Positions 33,203 through 43,149 of a DNA stretch of 64,000 nucleotides are shown here, in pieces. Positions within the stretch are counted from its first letter, which is position 1. The number at the start of each line of letters is the position of its first letter. Both the position numbers and the translations under genes were made by a program. The stretch lies in NCBI RefSeq assembly GCF_042655305.1, contig NZ_JBHSLR010000009.1. One strand, given 5' to 3'. This DNA is from Arcanobacterium_A bovis. Lineage in GTDB: Bacteria > Actinomycetota > Actinomycetes > Actinomycetales > Actinomycetaceae. Under the pieces are notes generated by a model that had not been told where the DNA came from, made no database searches, and was given only the letters and a program-made list of their open reading frames with translations.

Positions 33203-34612
33203 ATGTCAAAGAAGCGTTTAATCACTTGGAGTGTTGTTGGTGTTTTTGCGGCGATAGCGCTCGCTATTGGCATATATATTGCATACTTTGCGGCAGGGCA
33301 CAAAGCGCTTCCAGGCACCAAAGTGGGCGACGTGTCGGTTACGGGCATGACGGCCGAACAGATCGCTTCACAGCTCAACACTGTGGCAAAAGAGGAATCC
33401 CTGAGTCTCATGGGATCTGACATCAATCCTCGCAAAGCCAACTTGCACGATCTGGGCATAACTATCGACGCACAAGGAACTGCTGATGCCGCTCTAGCCG
33501 CTAATTCCTCGTGGAAGAGCTACTTCACCGCTCCTTTTTCCACCACCACGATTGAACCCAAAGTTTCAACCAATGAATCCACTCTCGCTACGTTCGCGCA
33601 CTCCCTGACGGAGGGGAAGACGACGGCGAAAGCACCAGTTGAGCCGAGCGTCGTCGCCTCGGGCGATCACTTTGAAGTCAAGCCGGGCGTAAAAGGAACT
33701 GGCGTGAATCCGGCAGACCTCAAAAAAGGCGCATTGGACATGATCCGTGCACAAAAAGGTATGCAACTTTCTTTGAAGCTGGCAGATGTAGCGCCTGCTG
33801 TATCAGACGAATCACTCAAGCCGCTAGCTGATGCCGCACAAACACTGGCTAAAACCGATGTCACGGTCAACACCGGCAAAGAAACCATCGCGGTTCCTAT
33901 GGAAACCAAAGTGACCTGGGTTGATGTGACCTCTGGTCAGGCAAAAATCAATCCCGACGCCGTTAAGGCTTGGGTAACACAGGCAGCCGCTCCGCTAGCG
34001 AAAGACGGCGTGAAAGGTCTGCGTTATCTCAACACTCGCGGCGAAGTAACGATCGTGCGCCGCCAAGCAGTTGCAGCTACGACGGTCGGAAATATTGACG
34101 CGATTGCCAATGCTATTACCGCGAATATGAGCAAGAACGCGCCCACCAACGAAACCTTCCAGGTGGCAACTGCTGAACTTAAATGGGAAGACAAGATCGT
34201 TGATGCCGCAGGTAATCCGCTTGCCTACACCCCTACGGGTAATGAGAAGTGGATCGACGTAAACCTCTCAACTCACACCATGACGGCTTACGAAGGAACG
34301 GTAGCCGTGCGCGGACCAATTCCAATCGTCAATGGCGCATCAGCGACTCCTACGGTGGTCGGCACTTTTGCTATCGACCGTAAATACCCAAGTAAAACAA
34401 TGAGGGGTGAGAACGTTGATGGCACGAAGTACGAAACTCCAGATGTCGAATGGGTGATGTTCTTCAAAGGTCCATACGCTATTCACGCAGCATATTGGCG
34501 TTCTCGCTTTGGCTATGCCGATTCACACGGCTGTGTAAACACGCCAACTAGCCATGCGAAGTGGCTATACGATTGGGCACCGCTGGGCACGGTAGTGGTC
34601 ACACACGGATAA
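33203..34612 (+). CDS. L,D-transpeptidase (YkuD) with peptidoglycan-binding-like repeats
   Basis: A 469-residue envelope enzyme that forms 3-3 cross-links or attaches proteins to peptidoglycan. It has an N-terminal membrane anchor (about 8-30). Two domains of about 120 residues resembling the PG_binding_4 family follow (GTKVGDVSVTGMTAEQIASQL is the usual opening). A C-terminal YkuD domain carries the catalytic set: His428 (IHAAYW) and SHGCVN with Cys444. The start ATG has AGGAT upstream. A region of 200 bases with no gene precedes it. It is not obviously in an operon. Confidence 0.92.
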   Translation: MSKKRLITWSVVGVFAAIALAIGIYIAYFAAGHKALPGTKVGDVSVTGMTAEQIASQLNTVAKEESLSLMGSDINPRKANLHDLGITIDAQGTADAALAANSSWKSYFTAPFSTTTIEPKVSTNESTLATFAHSLTEGKTTAKAPVEPSVVASGDHFEVKPGVKGTGVNPADLKKGALDMIRAQKGMQLSLKLADVAPAVSDESLKPLADAAQTLAKTDVTVNTGKETIAVPMETKVTWVDVTSGQAKINPDAVKAWVTQAAAPLAKDGVKGLRYLNTRGEVTIVRRQAVAATTVGNIDAIANAITANMSKNAPTNETFQVATAELKWEDKIVDAAGNPLAYTPTGNEKWIDVNLSTHTMTAYEGTVAVRGPIPIVNGASATPTVVGTFAIDRKYPSKTMRGENVDGTKYETPDVEWVMFFKGPYAIHAAYWRSRFGYADSHGCVNTPTSHAKWLYDWAPLGTVVVTHG

Positions 34613-34736
34613 TTACCGATTGCGTAACTAATTACGTAATGACGCGCGAGAGATTGCGCGGATTACCTCGCCACAGTGGCGGCGCTAATAATCAGGTATC
34701 ATATGGGCAACTGGATGCAAAGCAAAGGAAGCCTCA

Positions 34737-35678
34737 ATGAGTACACCTGCAATGAGTAAACCACTAGTTATCGATGGCGCAACGCTTGCCTTTTATCACT
34801 GGCCCGTTAGCGACGCATCGGCTTCGGCGTCCCCTCAGCCCACCCCTCGGGCAGTGGTACAAATTTCGCACGGCATGGCGGAATACTTGCAACGTTATGA
34901 TGCCCTGGCAAAGTTCCTCAATACGCATGGAATTACAGTAGTTGGCGCAGATCATCGTGGCCATGGCTATTCACGGTCAGATTCGGATACCCTCGGCTAC
35001 TTTGGCGACGGCGCTACGTGGGATACCGTCGTCGACGATCTTCACAGCGTTCGTCACTACGCACAAACCATCTATCCCGATCTTCCCTATTTTTTCATTG
35101 GACATTCGATGGGCTCGCTTCTCTTGCGCTCCTACCTGGCAAAATATGCCGATGGTCTGGCAGGAGCAGCAATCATTGGCACAGGTCTGTGGCCAAAAGG
35201 CATTGGCGACGCCGGTTTCGCCCTCGCGCGGGTGCTCGGTAAAACTCTGCCGATGCGAGAAGCTAAGCTGCTCAGCACGGCGTCTTTCGGCCCGTACAAC
35301 CGTGGCTTCGGGCATCGCACGCCATTTGAATGGCTCTCACGCGATTCTCGCGAGGTAGATGCGTACGTCGCCGATCCGCTCTGTGGCTATACGCCGCCGA
35401 ATATCTTTTTCACACAGATTTTGGGAGCGCTCAAAGCCGTGAATACCGACGCCGCGTTCGAACTACCTGCGCAGGTGCCGTTGTACATTGCCTCGGGTGA
35501 GGTTGACCCTTTCGGTGGTGCACAAGCAGTGCGTACCATCGCACGGCTATACACTCGGCATGGACAACGCGATATTGAAACGCATATCTACGCGGATGCC
35601 CGCCACGAGATATTTAACGAGCTCAATAAAGCCGAAGTCTTTGCAGATCTGGAAAGCTGGCTATCTCGCCACATTTAA
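34737..35678 (+). CDS. Alpha/beta hydrolase (lysophospholipase / monoacylglycerol lipase-like)
   Basis: A 313-residue hydrolase of the Hydrolase_4 group. The nucleophile elbow is GHSMGS near residues 121-126, preceded by VVGADHRGHGYSRSD, the signature of the monoacylglycerol lipase/lysophospholipase PldB group. An acid in SGEVDPFGGA and a histidine in YADARHEIFNEL complete the triad. No signal peptide is visible, so it acts in the cytoplasm, probably on acylglycerols or lysolipids. The ATG at 34737 has AAAGGAAG upstream; a second ATG five codons further in is possible. Confidence 0.88.
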   Translation: MSTPAMSKPLVIDGATLAFYHWPVSDASASASPQPTPRAVVQISHGMAEYLQRYDALAKFLNTHGITVVGADHRGHGYSRSDSDTLGYFGDGATWDTVVDDLHSVRHYAQTIYPDLPYFFIGHSMGSLLLRSYLAKYADGLAGAAIIGTGLWPKGIGDAGFALARVLGKTLPMREAKLLSTASFGPYNRGFGHRTPFEWLSRDSREVDAYVADPLCGYTPPNIFFTQILGALKAVNTDAAFELPAQVPLYIASGEVDPFGGAQAVRTIARLYTRHGQRDIETHIYADARHEIFNELNKAEVFADLESWLSRHI

Positions 35679-35723
35679 GGTTCGGATTCTTGCTCGCCAG
35701 TGCGGCGTCGATACGATGGCATT

Positions 35724-36702
35724 GTGGCGGATTTTCAGGGACACGAACGTAGTAACGAACTCGGCAGTGAACGTAGCAATGAACTTGGCTCGGCTCAGGC
35801 ATGGGCAAGCGGCGTAGGTGCGTATTTTCTCTGGGGACTATTTCCGCTCTATTTCAGCTTATTAGCACCCGCAAATTCGCTCGAAGTTATTGTGCATCGC
35901 GCGGTATGGGGAATGTGCACCTGTCTCGTAGCCATTATTATTGCTGGTCAGTGGCAGAATTTGCGAGCAGCAATTCGTGATCGGGCAGTACTTGGGCGCT
36001 TGTGTATCTCTGGGCTGCTCATCGTCGTGAACTGGACGAGTTATATTTTCGCTGTGCAGTCGGGGCGCACGGTGGACGCCGCGCTCGGGTACTTCATCAA
36101 TCCGCTGCTTACGGTGGCACTCGGCGTCGTCGTACTCAAAGAGACGCTGAGTCGGATGCAGAAAATTGCCGTTACGCTCGGAGCCCTCGCGGTGATTTAT
36201 ATGCTCGTAGCAATGCAGAGCTTTCCGTGGCTCGCGCTGGCTATGGCAGGTAGCTTCGGTGCGTATTCGCTGGTGAAAAAGCGTGTTGCCAACCGAGTAA
36301 AGCCGCTGGTAGGTATGGCAGTTGAAACATCTGCCGTGGTACCGCTGTTGTTGATTTATTACAGCACGCTGGTGTTTCGCTCTGATACGTTTCCACACGT
36401 TGTCACAGCACAATGAGCCGTGGATTGGGCATTTCTTGCTTCTGGTGGGCGCGGGAATTCTTACCGTGATCCCGCTGCTCTTGTTTGCACAAGCCTCGCG
36501 TGGCCTCTCGCTGGGGATTCTCGGTTTACTGCAATACCTCAGCCCAATCGGTCAGCTGCTGATCGCCGTCTTCGTATTTCACGAAACGATGCCTACCGAA
36601 CGCTGGGTGGGCACAGCAATCGTCTGGTTGGCACTGATTTTTCTTTCTGTCGACGGCGTCCGCGCGGTGTCGCGGTATCGCGGCAAGCCCCTTGGTGGTT
36701 GA
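35724..36702 (+). pseudogene. rarD: RarD/EamA-type permease gene broken by a frameshift
   Basis: Two adjacent frames together make one RarD-like transporter. The first (to 36416) holds the N-terminal seven or so helices, including ASGVGAYFLWGLFPLYF, VVNWTSYIFAVQSGR and ALGYFINPLL. It then meets a TGA just after FPHVV. The second frame, shifted by one base from about 36402, continues with VGAGILTVIPLLLFAQAS, LGLLQYLSPIGQLLIAVF and HETMP, the standard RarD C-terminal half. An intact RarD is a single chain of about 300 residues. Thus either the gene is inactivated, or there is a sequencing error. The N-terminus carries a duplicated ERSNELGS, and the start codon is uncertain (GTG at 35700 or 35724). 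Confidence 0.8.
35746..35793 (+). repeat. 24-bp tandem duplication at the rarD N-terminus
   Basis: GAACGTAGTAACGAACTCGG is followed by a near copy, GAACGTAGCAATGAACTTGG, 24 bases later, giving two ERSNELGS peptide units before the first membrane helix. Confidence 0.8.
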
Positions 36703-36783
36703 GTATTCTTTTCCTGATTGCCAATAGCATCACGCCGCGAGACTCGGGTAGAATCTAGTTGTTCTTTGACTGGAGGAAAATCG

Positions 36784-37701
36784 ATGACGATTAAGGTTGG
36801 GCTTGTTGGTGCAGGCTGGTGGGCACATGACGTGCACGCACCGCTACACCAGAGCGGCGAGGGTACCGAACTCGTGGGCGTCTGGGCGCGCGATAGCCAC
36901 AAGGCAGCTAGTTTCGCAGCCGAATTTGGCGTCAAAGCATTCGAGAGTTTTGCCGAGCTTCTGAGCTGTTGTGATGCAGTGGATTTTGCAGTCCCACCGC
37001 ATGTGCAAGCTCCGCTCGCTATTGAGGCAGCGCAGGCCGGAAAGGCACTGATCCTCGAAAAACCGCTCGCACCTGACCTTGCATCAGCGCTGCGCATGGT
37101 GGAAGCCATTGAGGAAAACCACACCCCACATATCGTATGCTTCACCCGCCGTTACAATCACGAAACAGTAGATTTTCTGGACGACGTAGCAGCTCTTGCA
37201 GTCAACGGAGATATTTTGGGCATGCAAGGTCACTACGTTCATGGTGGCTTGCTTGAGGGAGGTATTTTGCCGCCGTCGGGCACTTGGCGCCACGATTTCC
37301 ACGGGATTTTGATGGATTTGGGGCCACATGCACTGAATCTAGCTGCGGCAGCGCTTGGAAAAGTGACGAAAGTTCGCGCCCAATCTGGCCGATTCGTAAC
37401 CATCACCGCCGAACACGAATCCGGCGTATGTAGCCAGATTGCATTGTCTGGCTCAGTAGATGTGAATGCCGATGATTTCACCGAAACAGTATTTGCCGAT
37501 TCAGGCATCGCGCATTTCGATGTGCGCGGGCAAGACCACGCCGAGTGCTGGACAAATATTCACGAAGAATTTGTCAATGCAGTTCACAATGGCACACCAG
37601 TCACCGTAGACGCCCGCGAAGCTCTCCATCTCCAAGCAATACTTGAAGCTGCGCGCGATTCGCACGAATCGGGCGTAACAGAATTAGTGGCGCATTATTG
37701 A
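36784..37701 (+). CDS. Gfo/Idh/MocA-family oxidoreductase
   Basis: A 305-residue NAD(P)-dependent dehydrogenase, usually acting on sugars or inositols. The Rossmann motif is VGLVGAGWWAHDVHAP at the N-terminus, and the EKPLAPD motif that shapes the active site is near residue 100. GTWRHDFHGILMDLGPHAL matches the substrate-side motif with the catalytic histidine. The ATG at 36784 is preceded by GGAGG. It is followed 180 bases later by an AGE-family epimerase, so both may serve carbohydrate use, though they are not in a tight operon. Substrate unknown. Confidence 0.9.
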   Translation: MTIKVGLVGAGWWAHDVHAPLHQSGEGTELVGVWARDSHKAASFAAEFGVKAFESFAELLSCCDAVDFAVPPHVQAPLAIEAAQAGKALILEKPLAPDLASALRMVEAIEENHTPHIVCFTRRYNHETVDFLDDVAALAVNGDILGMQGHYVHGGLLEGGILPPSGTWRHDFHGILMDLGPHALNLAAAALGKVTKVRAQSGRFVTITAEHESGVCSQIALSGSVDVNADDFTETVFADSGIAHFDVRGQDHAECWTNIHEEFVNAVHNGTPVTVDAREALHLQAILEAARDSHESGVTELVAHY

Positions 37702-37883
37702 GCGAAAAAGCAGGGCACGAGCTCACCATGACGCTAGCCGCAGCGGTGGAAACTTGAGTTTGCACCATCGCAACGCTGCCGCAACCCAACCGCATCGCAA
37801 CGCTACTGCGCACAGCAAGTCAAAACGGCGTCGTCGCACGTCATAAACACAAATAACCAACACTAAGGAATTGGAAATCAGCA

Positions 37884-39152
37884 ATGTTCGTAACCGAAGA
37901 AACCAAAGAATGGCTCAATGCCGAAACCTCGGCTCTTGTAGATTTCGCTCGTAAATCGCGGGTGGACGTAGGATTTGGAACGCTCGATGCCGACGGCGGT
38001 ATCGACGCCGCTGCTGGCGCGCAGCTATGGATCAACTGCCGTATGACGCACGTCTTCTGTTTGGCGTATATGCGCGGCGACGACTCGGCTCGCGACTATG
38101 CTAAACACGGTATTCGTTCTTTGCTTACCAATTTCCGCGATTCGGAATACGACGGCTTCTTCTCAACAATTTCGCTTGAGTCAGGCGATCCGCTGGGCGA
38201 ACGCGGTAGCCAAAAAGAAGCTTACGCTCATGCGTTTGTGCTGTTGGCGGCGTCGTCGGGCATCCAGGCGGGAATCGAAGGGGCTGAGGAACTCTTCGCC
38301 GCAGCAAAAGACGTACACGAAAAATACTTCTGGGAGAGCGTTGGGCTGGCGTGCGAATCGTGGGATCGTGCATTCACGGAAAACGAGCCGTACCGCGGCG
38401 TAAACGCCAATATGCACACCGTTGAGGCTTCACTTGCAGCTTGGGAGGCCACTGGCGATCTCGTCTGGCTCGGCAAGGCATACTCGATCCTGCACTTCGT
38501 GCTCGGCGAGGCAAAGGGCTTGGGCTGGCGCATTCCTGAGCATTTCGACACGCAGTGGAATTTGCTGCCTGACTTCAACATCGATCAACCGGCAGATCCG
38601 TTCCGCCCATACGGTATAACCCCTGGTCACGGGATCGAGTGGTCGCGATTGGCGCTCCAGTTCTGGGTTACGGCACAAAACATTAGCGCCGATCAGTTGC
38701 GTGAAATTCAGGCCGACGACGCATGGCTTGCGGAAATTCCGCAGGTAGCAGTGGCGTTGTACGATCAGGCACTCGCTGATGGCTGGGACGTGGACGGCGC
38801 CCCGGGAATTGTGTACACGACGTCGTACACCGGCGAACCCGTGGTACACGAGCGTATGCACTGGACGGTGTGTGAAGGCATTGCCGCAGCTGCCGCCTTT
38901 GCAACTTACGGTGAGAGTACCGGCGACTCCGAGCTGGTGAGCCGCATGAACGAACGCTTTGAGGAGCTACTTGACTTCGCTCTGGCCAAGATTATCGAAG
39001 CTCCTGGCCGCTGGACTCATGAGCTTGATCGAAACAATGTGCCATCGGGAATTACCTGGCCAGGAAAGCCTGACGTTTACCACGCCTACCAGTGCTTGTT
39101 GATGCCAATTATCCCATTGACGGCAAGCTTCGCGCAGGCAGTGAAGCGCTGA
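37884..39152 (+). CDS. AGE-family sugar epimerase/isomerase
   Basis: A 422-residue (alpha/alpha)6-barrel protein of the N-acylglucosamine 2-epimerase superfamily, which includes mannose isomerase and YihS (sulfoquinovose/mannose isomerase). Recognisable stretches are CRMTHVFCLAYMRG near residue 53, EAYAHAFVLLAAS, RGVNANMHTVEASLAAWEATGD near 170 and PGHGIEWSRLAL, all with barrel histidines expected to do acid-base catalysis. The length and these motifs favour a free-sugar aldose-ketose isomerase over a GlcNAc epimerase. A DUF1846 gene follows 49 bases later on the same strand. Only a weak ribosome binding site (GGAAAT) is seen. Confidence 0.87.
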   Translation: MFVTEETKEWLNAETSALVDFARKSRVDVGFGTLDADGGIDAAAGAQLWINCRMTHVFCLAYMRGDDSARDYAKHGIRSLLTNFRDSEYDGFFSTISLESGDPLGERGSQKEAYAHAFVLLAASSGIQAGIEGAEELFAAAKDVHEKYFWESVGLACESWDRAFTENEPYRGVNANMHTVEASLAAWEATGDLVWLGKAYSILHFVLGEAKGLGWRIPEHFDTQWNLLPDFNIDQPADPFRPYGITPGHGIEWSRLALQFWVTAQNISADQLREIQADDAWLAEIPQVAVALYDQALADGWDVDGAPGIVYTTSYTGEPVVHERMHWTVCEGIAAAAAFATYGESTGDSELVSRMNERFEELLDFALAKIIEAPGRWTHELDRNNVPSGITWPGKPDVYHAYQCLLMPIIPLTASFAQAVKR

Positions 39153-39201
39153 GGCGCACGCAGATTCTCATTTTGACAACACACATTTAACGGAAGGACT
39201 C

Positions 39202-40695
39202 GTGTTGGTTGCTATCGGTTTTGATAGAGAAAAGTACATCGCCTTGCAGTCGGAGCACATCGCGGCGCGGCGCGAAGAGATAGGTGGAAAACTCTATCTG
39301 GAAATGGGCGGCAAGCTCTTTGACGATATGCACGCCTCGCGCGTACTGCCTGGTTTCACGCCTGACAACAAGATTGTGATGCTTGAGCAGCTAAAAGACG
39401 AGCTCGAAATTATTGTGGTTGTGAATGCGATGGATTTGGAGCGGCAAAAGATTCGCGCCGACCTTGGCATTTCTTATGAAGACGACGTTTTGCGCCTTGT
39501 GGACGTGTTCCGTGAACGCGGTTTCTTGGTGAATAACGTCGTTCTCACCAGGGCGGATGAGGAAGGCAAGATCGCACAGGAATTTACTCGGAAGCTTGAG
39601 CGCCTTGGACTCACGGTATCGCAGCACTATACGATCGCAGGTTACCCAACCGAATCGACCCGGGTGGTATCGGACGAAGGTTTTGGCAAAAATGACTACG
39701 TACAAACCAGCCGCGATCTTATCGTAGTGACGGCGCCCGGGCCAGGATCGGGCAAACTCGCCACCTGTCTTTCGCAGGTCTATCACGACTATAAACGGGG
39801 TATTAAAGCAGGTTATGCGAAGTTTGAGACTTTTCCGATCTGGAATATGGCGCTCGATCATCCAGTGAATGTTGCTTACGAAGCGGCTACTGCTGATTTG
39901 GACGACGTGAACTTGATTGATCCGTTCCACCTTGCGGCATACGGCAAGCAAGTTGTGAGCTACAACCGCGATGTTGAAGTCTTTCCGCTGTTAGCGACGC
40001 TGCTTATTGAGATGTCTGGATCGTCGCCGTATCGCTCCCCCACCGATATGGGAGTAAATATGGCCGGATTGTGCATTTGCGATGATGAAGTTACCCGCGA
40101 GGCTTCACGCCAAGAGATTATTCGCCGGTATTACAAGGCGCTCGTTGATGAGAAGATCGAGAACGCGAAGCCAGTGGTTTCGCAGCGTATCAGCCTTATT
40201 ATGAGCAAACTTGGGCTGAGTACTGCTGATCGGCGAGTGGTGAAAGCTGCAGTTGATTTGGCTGAGGAAACTGGCTCTCCTGCTTCGGCGATTGAGCTGG
40301 GTGATGGGAAGATTGTCACGGGAAAGACTTCGCCATTACTAGGCTGTTCAGCTGCAATGCTGCTCAATGCTTTGAAAGTTCTCGCTGGTATTGACGATTC
40401 CGTGAAGTTGCTATCGCCGCAGTCAATCAAGCCGATTCAGGCGTTGAAGACGGAACATCTCGGGTCTCGTAACCCACGACTTCATACGGATGAAGTGCTC
40501 ATTGCTTTGTCGGTTTCCGCTGGTAGTTCAGAAGATGCTCGACGAGCTCTTGCCGAATTGCCTAATTTGCGTGGGTGCGACGTGCACACAAGCACGATTC
40601 TAGGCTCGGTGGATGAAGGAATCTTCCGAAATCTCGGCGTTTTGGTAACTTCCGAGCCAAAGTTCCTGCGAAAAGGACTCTACTGGAAACGCTGA
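39202..40695 (+). CDS. DUF1846 family protein
   Basis: A 497-residue cytoplasmic protein of the conserved DUF1846 family, whose members are widespread in Firmicutes and actinobacteria and have known structures but no agreed function. Characteristic segments are IGFDREKYIALQSEHI at the start, LEMGGKLFDDMHASRVLPGF, APGPGSGKLATCLSQVYHD near residue 180 and DVNLIDPFHLAAYG. The glycine-rich APGPGSGK looks like a phosphate-binding loop. The GTG start at 39202 has GGAAGGA upstream. A 22-bp perfect inverted repeat follows the stop. Confidence 0.9.
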   Translation: MLVAIGFDREKYIALQSEHIAARREEIGGKLYLEMGGKLFDDMHASRVLPGFTPDNKIVMLEQLKDELEIIVVVNAMDLERQKIRADLGISYEDDVLRLVDVFRERGFLVNNVVLTRADEEGKIAQEFTRKLERLGLTVSQHYTIAGYPTESTRVVSDEGFGKNDYVQTSRDLIVVTAPGPGSGKLATCLSQVYHDYKRGIKAGYAKFETFPIWNMALDHPVNVAYEAATADLDDVNLIDPFHLAAYGKQVVSYNRDVEVFPLLATLLIEMSGSSPYRSPTDMGVNMAGLCICDDEVTREASRQEIIRRYYKALVDEKIENAKPVVSQRISLIMSKLGLSTADRRVVKAAVDLAEETGSPASAIELGDGKIVTGKTSPLLGCSAAMLLNALKVLAGIDDSVKLLSPQSIKPIQALKTEHLGSRNPRLHTDEVLIALSVSAGSSEDARRALAELPNLRGCDVHTSTILGSVDEGIFRNLGVLVTSEPKFLRKGLYWKR

Positions 40696-40710
40696 TCTGA
40701 CACTGGTGCT

Positions 40711-40777
40711 CTAACTCAGGCGATGGTTGGGGTATCGCGTTATATAAGCGCGATACCCCAACCATCGCCTAAATTAC
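40711..40777. repeat. Inverted repeat element A (CTAACT-AGGCGA family)
   Basis: Two perfect 22-base arms (40718-40739 and 40749-40770) enclose a 9-base A+T-rich loop. The ends read CTAACTCAGGCGA and TCGCCTAAATTACG. It lies between two convergent genes and could also act as a two-way terminator. Its right half matches that of element C at 29 of 32 positions. Confidence 0.88.
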
Positions 40778-40800
40778 GTCCGAAAAATCAAGAAGTTCGG

Positions 40801-41988
40801 CTATTTACGCGCTTGCAACACAGTAAACTTCGCATTTCGGTCGAGTTCTCGCACCTTGCTAAAACGCCGTTCAACTTCGGGTCGGTAACGCAAATACGAG
40901 TTGTGCACCAAGTACAAATCTCCACCTGACCGTAGCACTCGCCAACTGGCATCAAGCAGATCTTGAATCATCGTGGCATCTACCCGGGTACCAGCATGAA
41001 ATGGCGGATTGAGCAGCACAAAATCAGCCCACTCAGCAGGAATTTCACTTCCAGCATCGTCCCACGTAACCTGCACATTCCCTGCTTCAATCGACTTGTG
41101 CAAAGTGAGCTGCGCTGATGCGCACGCATCAGCGCTGATATCAGTGGCATAGATTAATGCAGTGGGCAGCTGGCTCAACACCTGTAAAGAAACCGAAGCG
41201 TTCCCGCAGCCCAAATCCACAATTTGCGGCGGCGTATCAAAACCACGGCGCGGATCAGCAACTATTCGCTGCATATCCTCAGCTGCACGGCTGGCAAGGA
41301 ACTCTCCACCAAAGTCGATCTTTGGCCCACCAAAAGCGCCGCCAACTCCGAAAATTTCGCCGTAATCGCTCACACTGCTGGGCACTTGATAAGCCAGATC
41401 AGCCCGATTCCCCACAGCGGCACTCACCAAGCACCGAAATTTGCCCACACCCAGCGTAGCTCGGCATTCACCAAGCACCTTTTCCAGCACCTGGTTTTGG
41501 CTCTTGCTCATGTGCTTTGTGTTCGCACCGGCAACGAACTGCACCCGCCCGCCAAAAAGCGCGAGCGCCGTCGCCATATATTCAAGTTCCGCCAGGGCTT
41601 TCGGCAAATGAGACATCGCCAGCACGCTCATGCCAGCGCCAAGCTCTTCAGTTTCGCAATTACTCTCGCTATCGCCCTCGCCGTCACCCACACTCGAGCG
41701 CAGCGCCGCCAGCCCAGCAAAGAACTCATCAAGCCGCATCGAGCCATCGATGCCGCTGATATGCACACGCTGGCGCACCAAAAGCTCATCAGCTAAGTCC
41801 GCACACGCTTTGGCCTGCGTGATCGTGCGCGATCCCACCACTAGATGCCGCTTGCGATCCTGCGTAATCTCATCAAGCGCTACGGCAAAAAGATCGCCGT
41901 AGGGATCATCAAACACAACAATGTAATCTGCCGTAGATAACCCCACCTCGCGTGCGTTATCAACGATCAGTTCATCAATTTTATTCAT
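40801..41988 (-). CDS. Class I SAM methyltransferase, RsmC/RlmG-like
   Basis: A 395-residue protein whose C-terminal half is a small-domain rRNA guanine-N2 methyltransferase fold: IVDLGCGNASVSL is the SAM loop, and LLNPPFHAG is the NPPF catalytic motif typical of RsmC/RlmG enzymes. YLVHNSYLRYRPEVERRF near the end is also characteristic. The N-terminal half is a degenerate copy of the fold, as in RlmG, and contains an acidic low-complexity stretch (GDGEGDSESNCETEE). The ATG at 41988 follows the end of the aldo-keto reductase gene by ten bases. Target probably 23S or 16S rRNA; which base cannot be said. Confidence 0.85.
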   Translation of the reverse strand: MNKIDELIVDNAREVGLSTADYIVVFDDPYGDLFAVALDEITQDRKRHLVVGSRTITQAKACADLADELLVRQRVHISGIDGSMRLDEFFAGLAALRSSVGDGEGDSESNCETEELGAGMSVLAMSHLPKALAELEYMATALALFGGRVQFVAGANTKHMSKSQNQVLEKVLGECRATLGVGKFRCLVSAAVGNRADLAYQVPSSVSDYGEIFGVGGAFGGPKIDFGGEFLASRAAEDMQRIVADPRRGFDTPPQIVDLGCGNASVSLQVLSQLPTALIYATDISADACASAQLTLHKSIEAGNVQVTWDDAGSEIPAEWADFVLLNPPFHAGTRVDATMIQDLLDASWRVLRSGGDLYLVHNSYLRYRPEVERRFSKVRELDRNAKFTVLQARK

Positions 41989-41998
41989 TAACCAGCTT

Positions 41999-43075
41999 TC
42001 AGGCGCGAGATTGCGTGGCATCCCACCAGAGGTTGATTCCCGAATCAACCGCGTGCACGTCAATAGCCTGCAGTTCTTCGGCGGAAAAGTCAAGATTACC
42101 CAAGGCTCCGGCTGAGTCTTCCATCTGCGCTACCGACGACGCTCCCACCAGCGCCGTTGTAACAGTGCGTGGTCCTTGATCGCGCAAAATCCATGCAATC
42201 GCCATCTGCGCAAGCGTCTGGCCACGCTGCTGTGCGATCTTATTGAGTTCGCGCACGTGGTCAAGAATATTGTTATTGAAGAACTCCTTGTTCATCTTTC
42301 CAGCACCGATGCGCGAATCGGCTGGAATTCCATCAAGATAGCGGTTCGTGAGCAAGCCCTGAGCTAAAGGAGTAAAGGCAATCGTGCCCATATTCTGCTC
42401 GGCTGTGACGTCGAGCAGGGATGGCTCACCCTCTTCGATCCACCTATTGAGCATCGAATACGAGGGCTGGTGAATCACTAAAGGCGTACCCAACTCACGC
42501 ATAATCTGCGCCGCTTCCTGCGTGGCAGCTGCCGAATAACTCGAAATACCTGCGTAGAGCGCCTTACCAGACTTCACCGCATCATGCAGCGCCATCATCG
42601 ATTCCTCAATTGAGGTATTGGCATCTGGGCGGTGGTGATAGAAAATATCCACGTAATCCAAGCCCATGCGCTGCAAGGACTCATCGAGCGAATTGAGCAA
42701 GTACTTGCGCGAGCCGCCAAAGCCATTCGGCCCTTCCCACATATCCCAGCCCGCCTTGCTGGAAATAATAAGCTCATGGCGGTGCTTGGCCAAATCTTTA
42801 GCGAGAATCCTGCCAAAATTCTCTTCTGCTGAACCGAAAGGCGGACCATAGTTATTCGCCAAGTCGAAGTGGAAGATGCCTAAATCGAAAGCTCTGCGAA
42901 TAATCTCACGTTGAGTCTGGAATGGGCGATCATCACCAAAGTTGTGCCACAGTCCCAAAGCGATGCGCGGCAGCTGTAAACCAGTATTTCCACAGCGTGC
43001 GACAACTGTGTGACTGTAGCGATCGGCATCGGCTACATATGGTTCGCCGGTGGGAAGAAAGTTCAATTTGCTCAT
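41999..43075 (-). CDS. Aldo-keto reductase (L-glyceraldehyde-3-phosphate reductase-like)
   Basis: A 358-residue NADPH-dependent reductase of the AKR14/YghZ group. Catalytic Tyr is in DLANNYGPPFGSAEENFG, Lys in ISSKAG and His in YHHRPD. IAWILRDQGPRTVTTALVGASS contains the cofactor-binding C-terminal motif. Members reduce glyceraldehyde-3-phosphate, methylglyoxal and related aldehydes. The ATG at 43075 (MSKLNF) is chosen because the preceding 38 codons extend into the divergent antiporter promoter and lack homology. It is first in a pair with the methyltransferase gene. Confidence 0.9.
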   Translation of the reverse strand: MSKLNFLPTGEPYVADADRYSHTVVARCGNTGLQLPRIALGLWHNFGDDRPFQTQREIIRRAFDLGIFHFDLANNYGPPFGSAEENFGRILAKDLAKHRHELIISSKAGWDMWEGPNGFGGSRKYLLNSLDESLQRMGLDYVDIFYHHRPDANTSIEESMMALHDAVKSGKALYAGISSYSAAATQEAAQIMRELGTPLVIHQPSYSMLNRWIEEGEPSLLDVTAEQNMGTIAFTPLAQGLLTNRYLDGIPADSRIGAGKMNKEFFNNNILDHVRELNKIAQQRGQTLAQMAIAWILRDQGPRTVTTALVGASSVAQMEDSAGALGNLDFSAEELQAIDVHAVDSGINLWWDATQSRA

Positions 43076-43149
43076 AAAACCATTGTGCCAAGTGTTCACT
43101 ATGTACACCACCGGAACGCGGTAGTGACCTGATAGCTTAATATGCGAGT

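Noticed and set aside
36380..36430. Programmed frameshift in rarD
   Set aside because: No slippery heptamer or downstream structure is evident at the junction; gene decay or sequence error is simpler.
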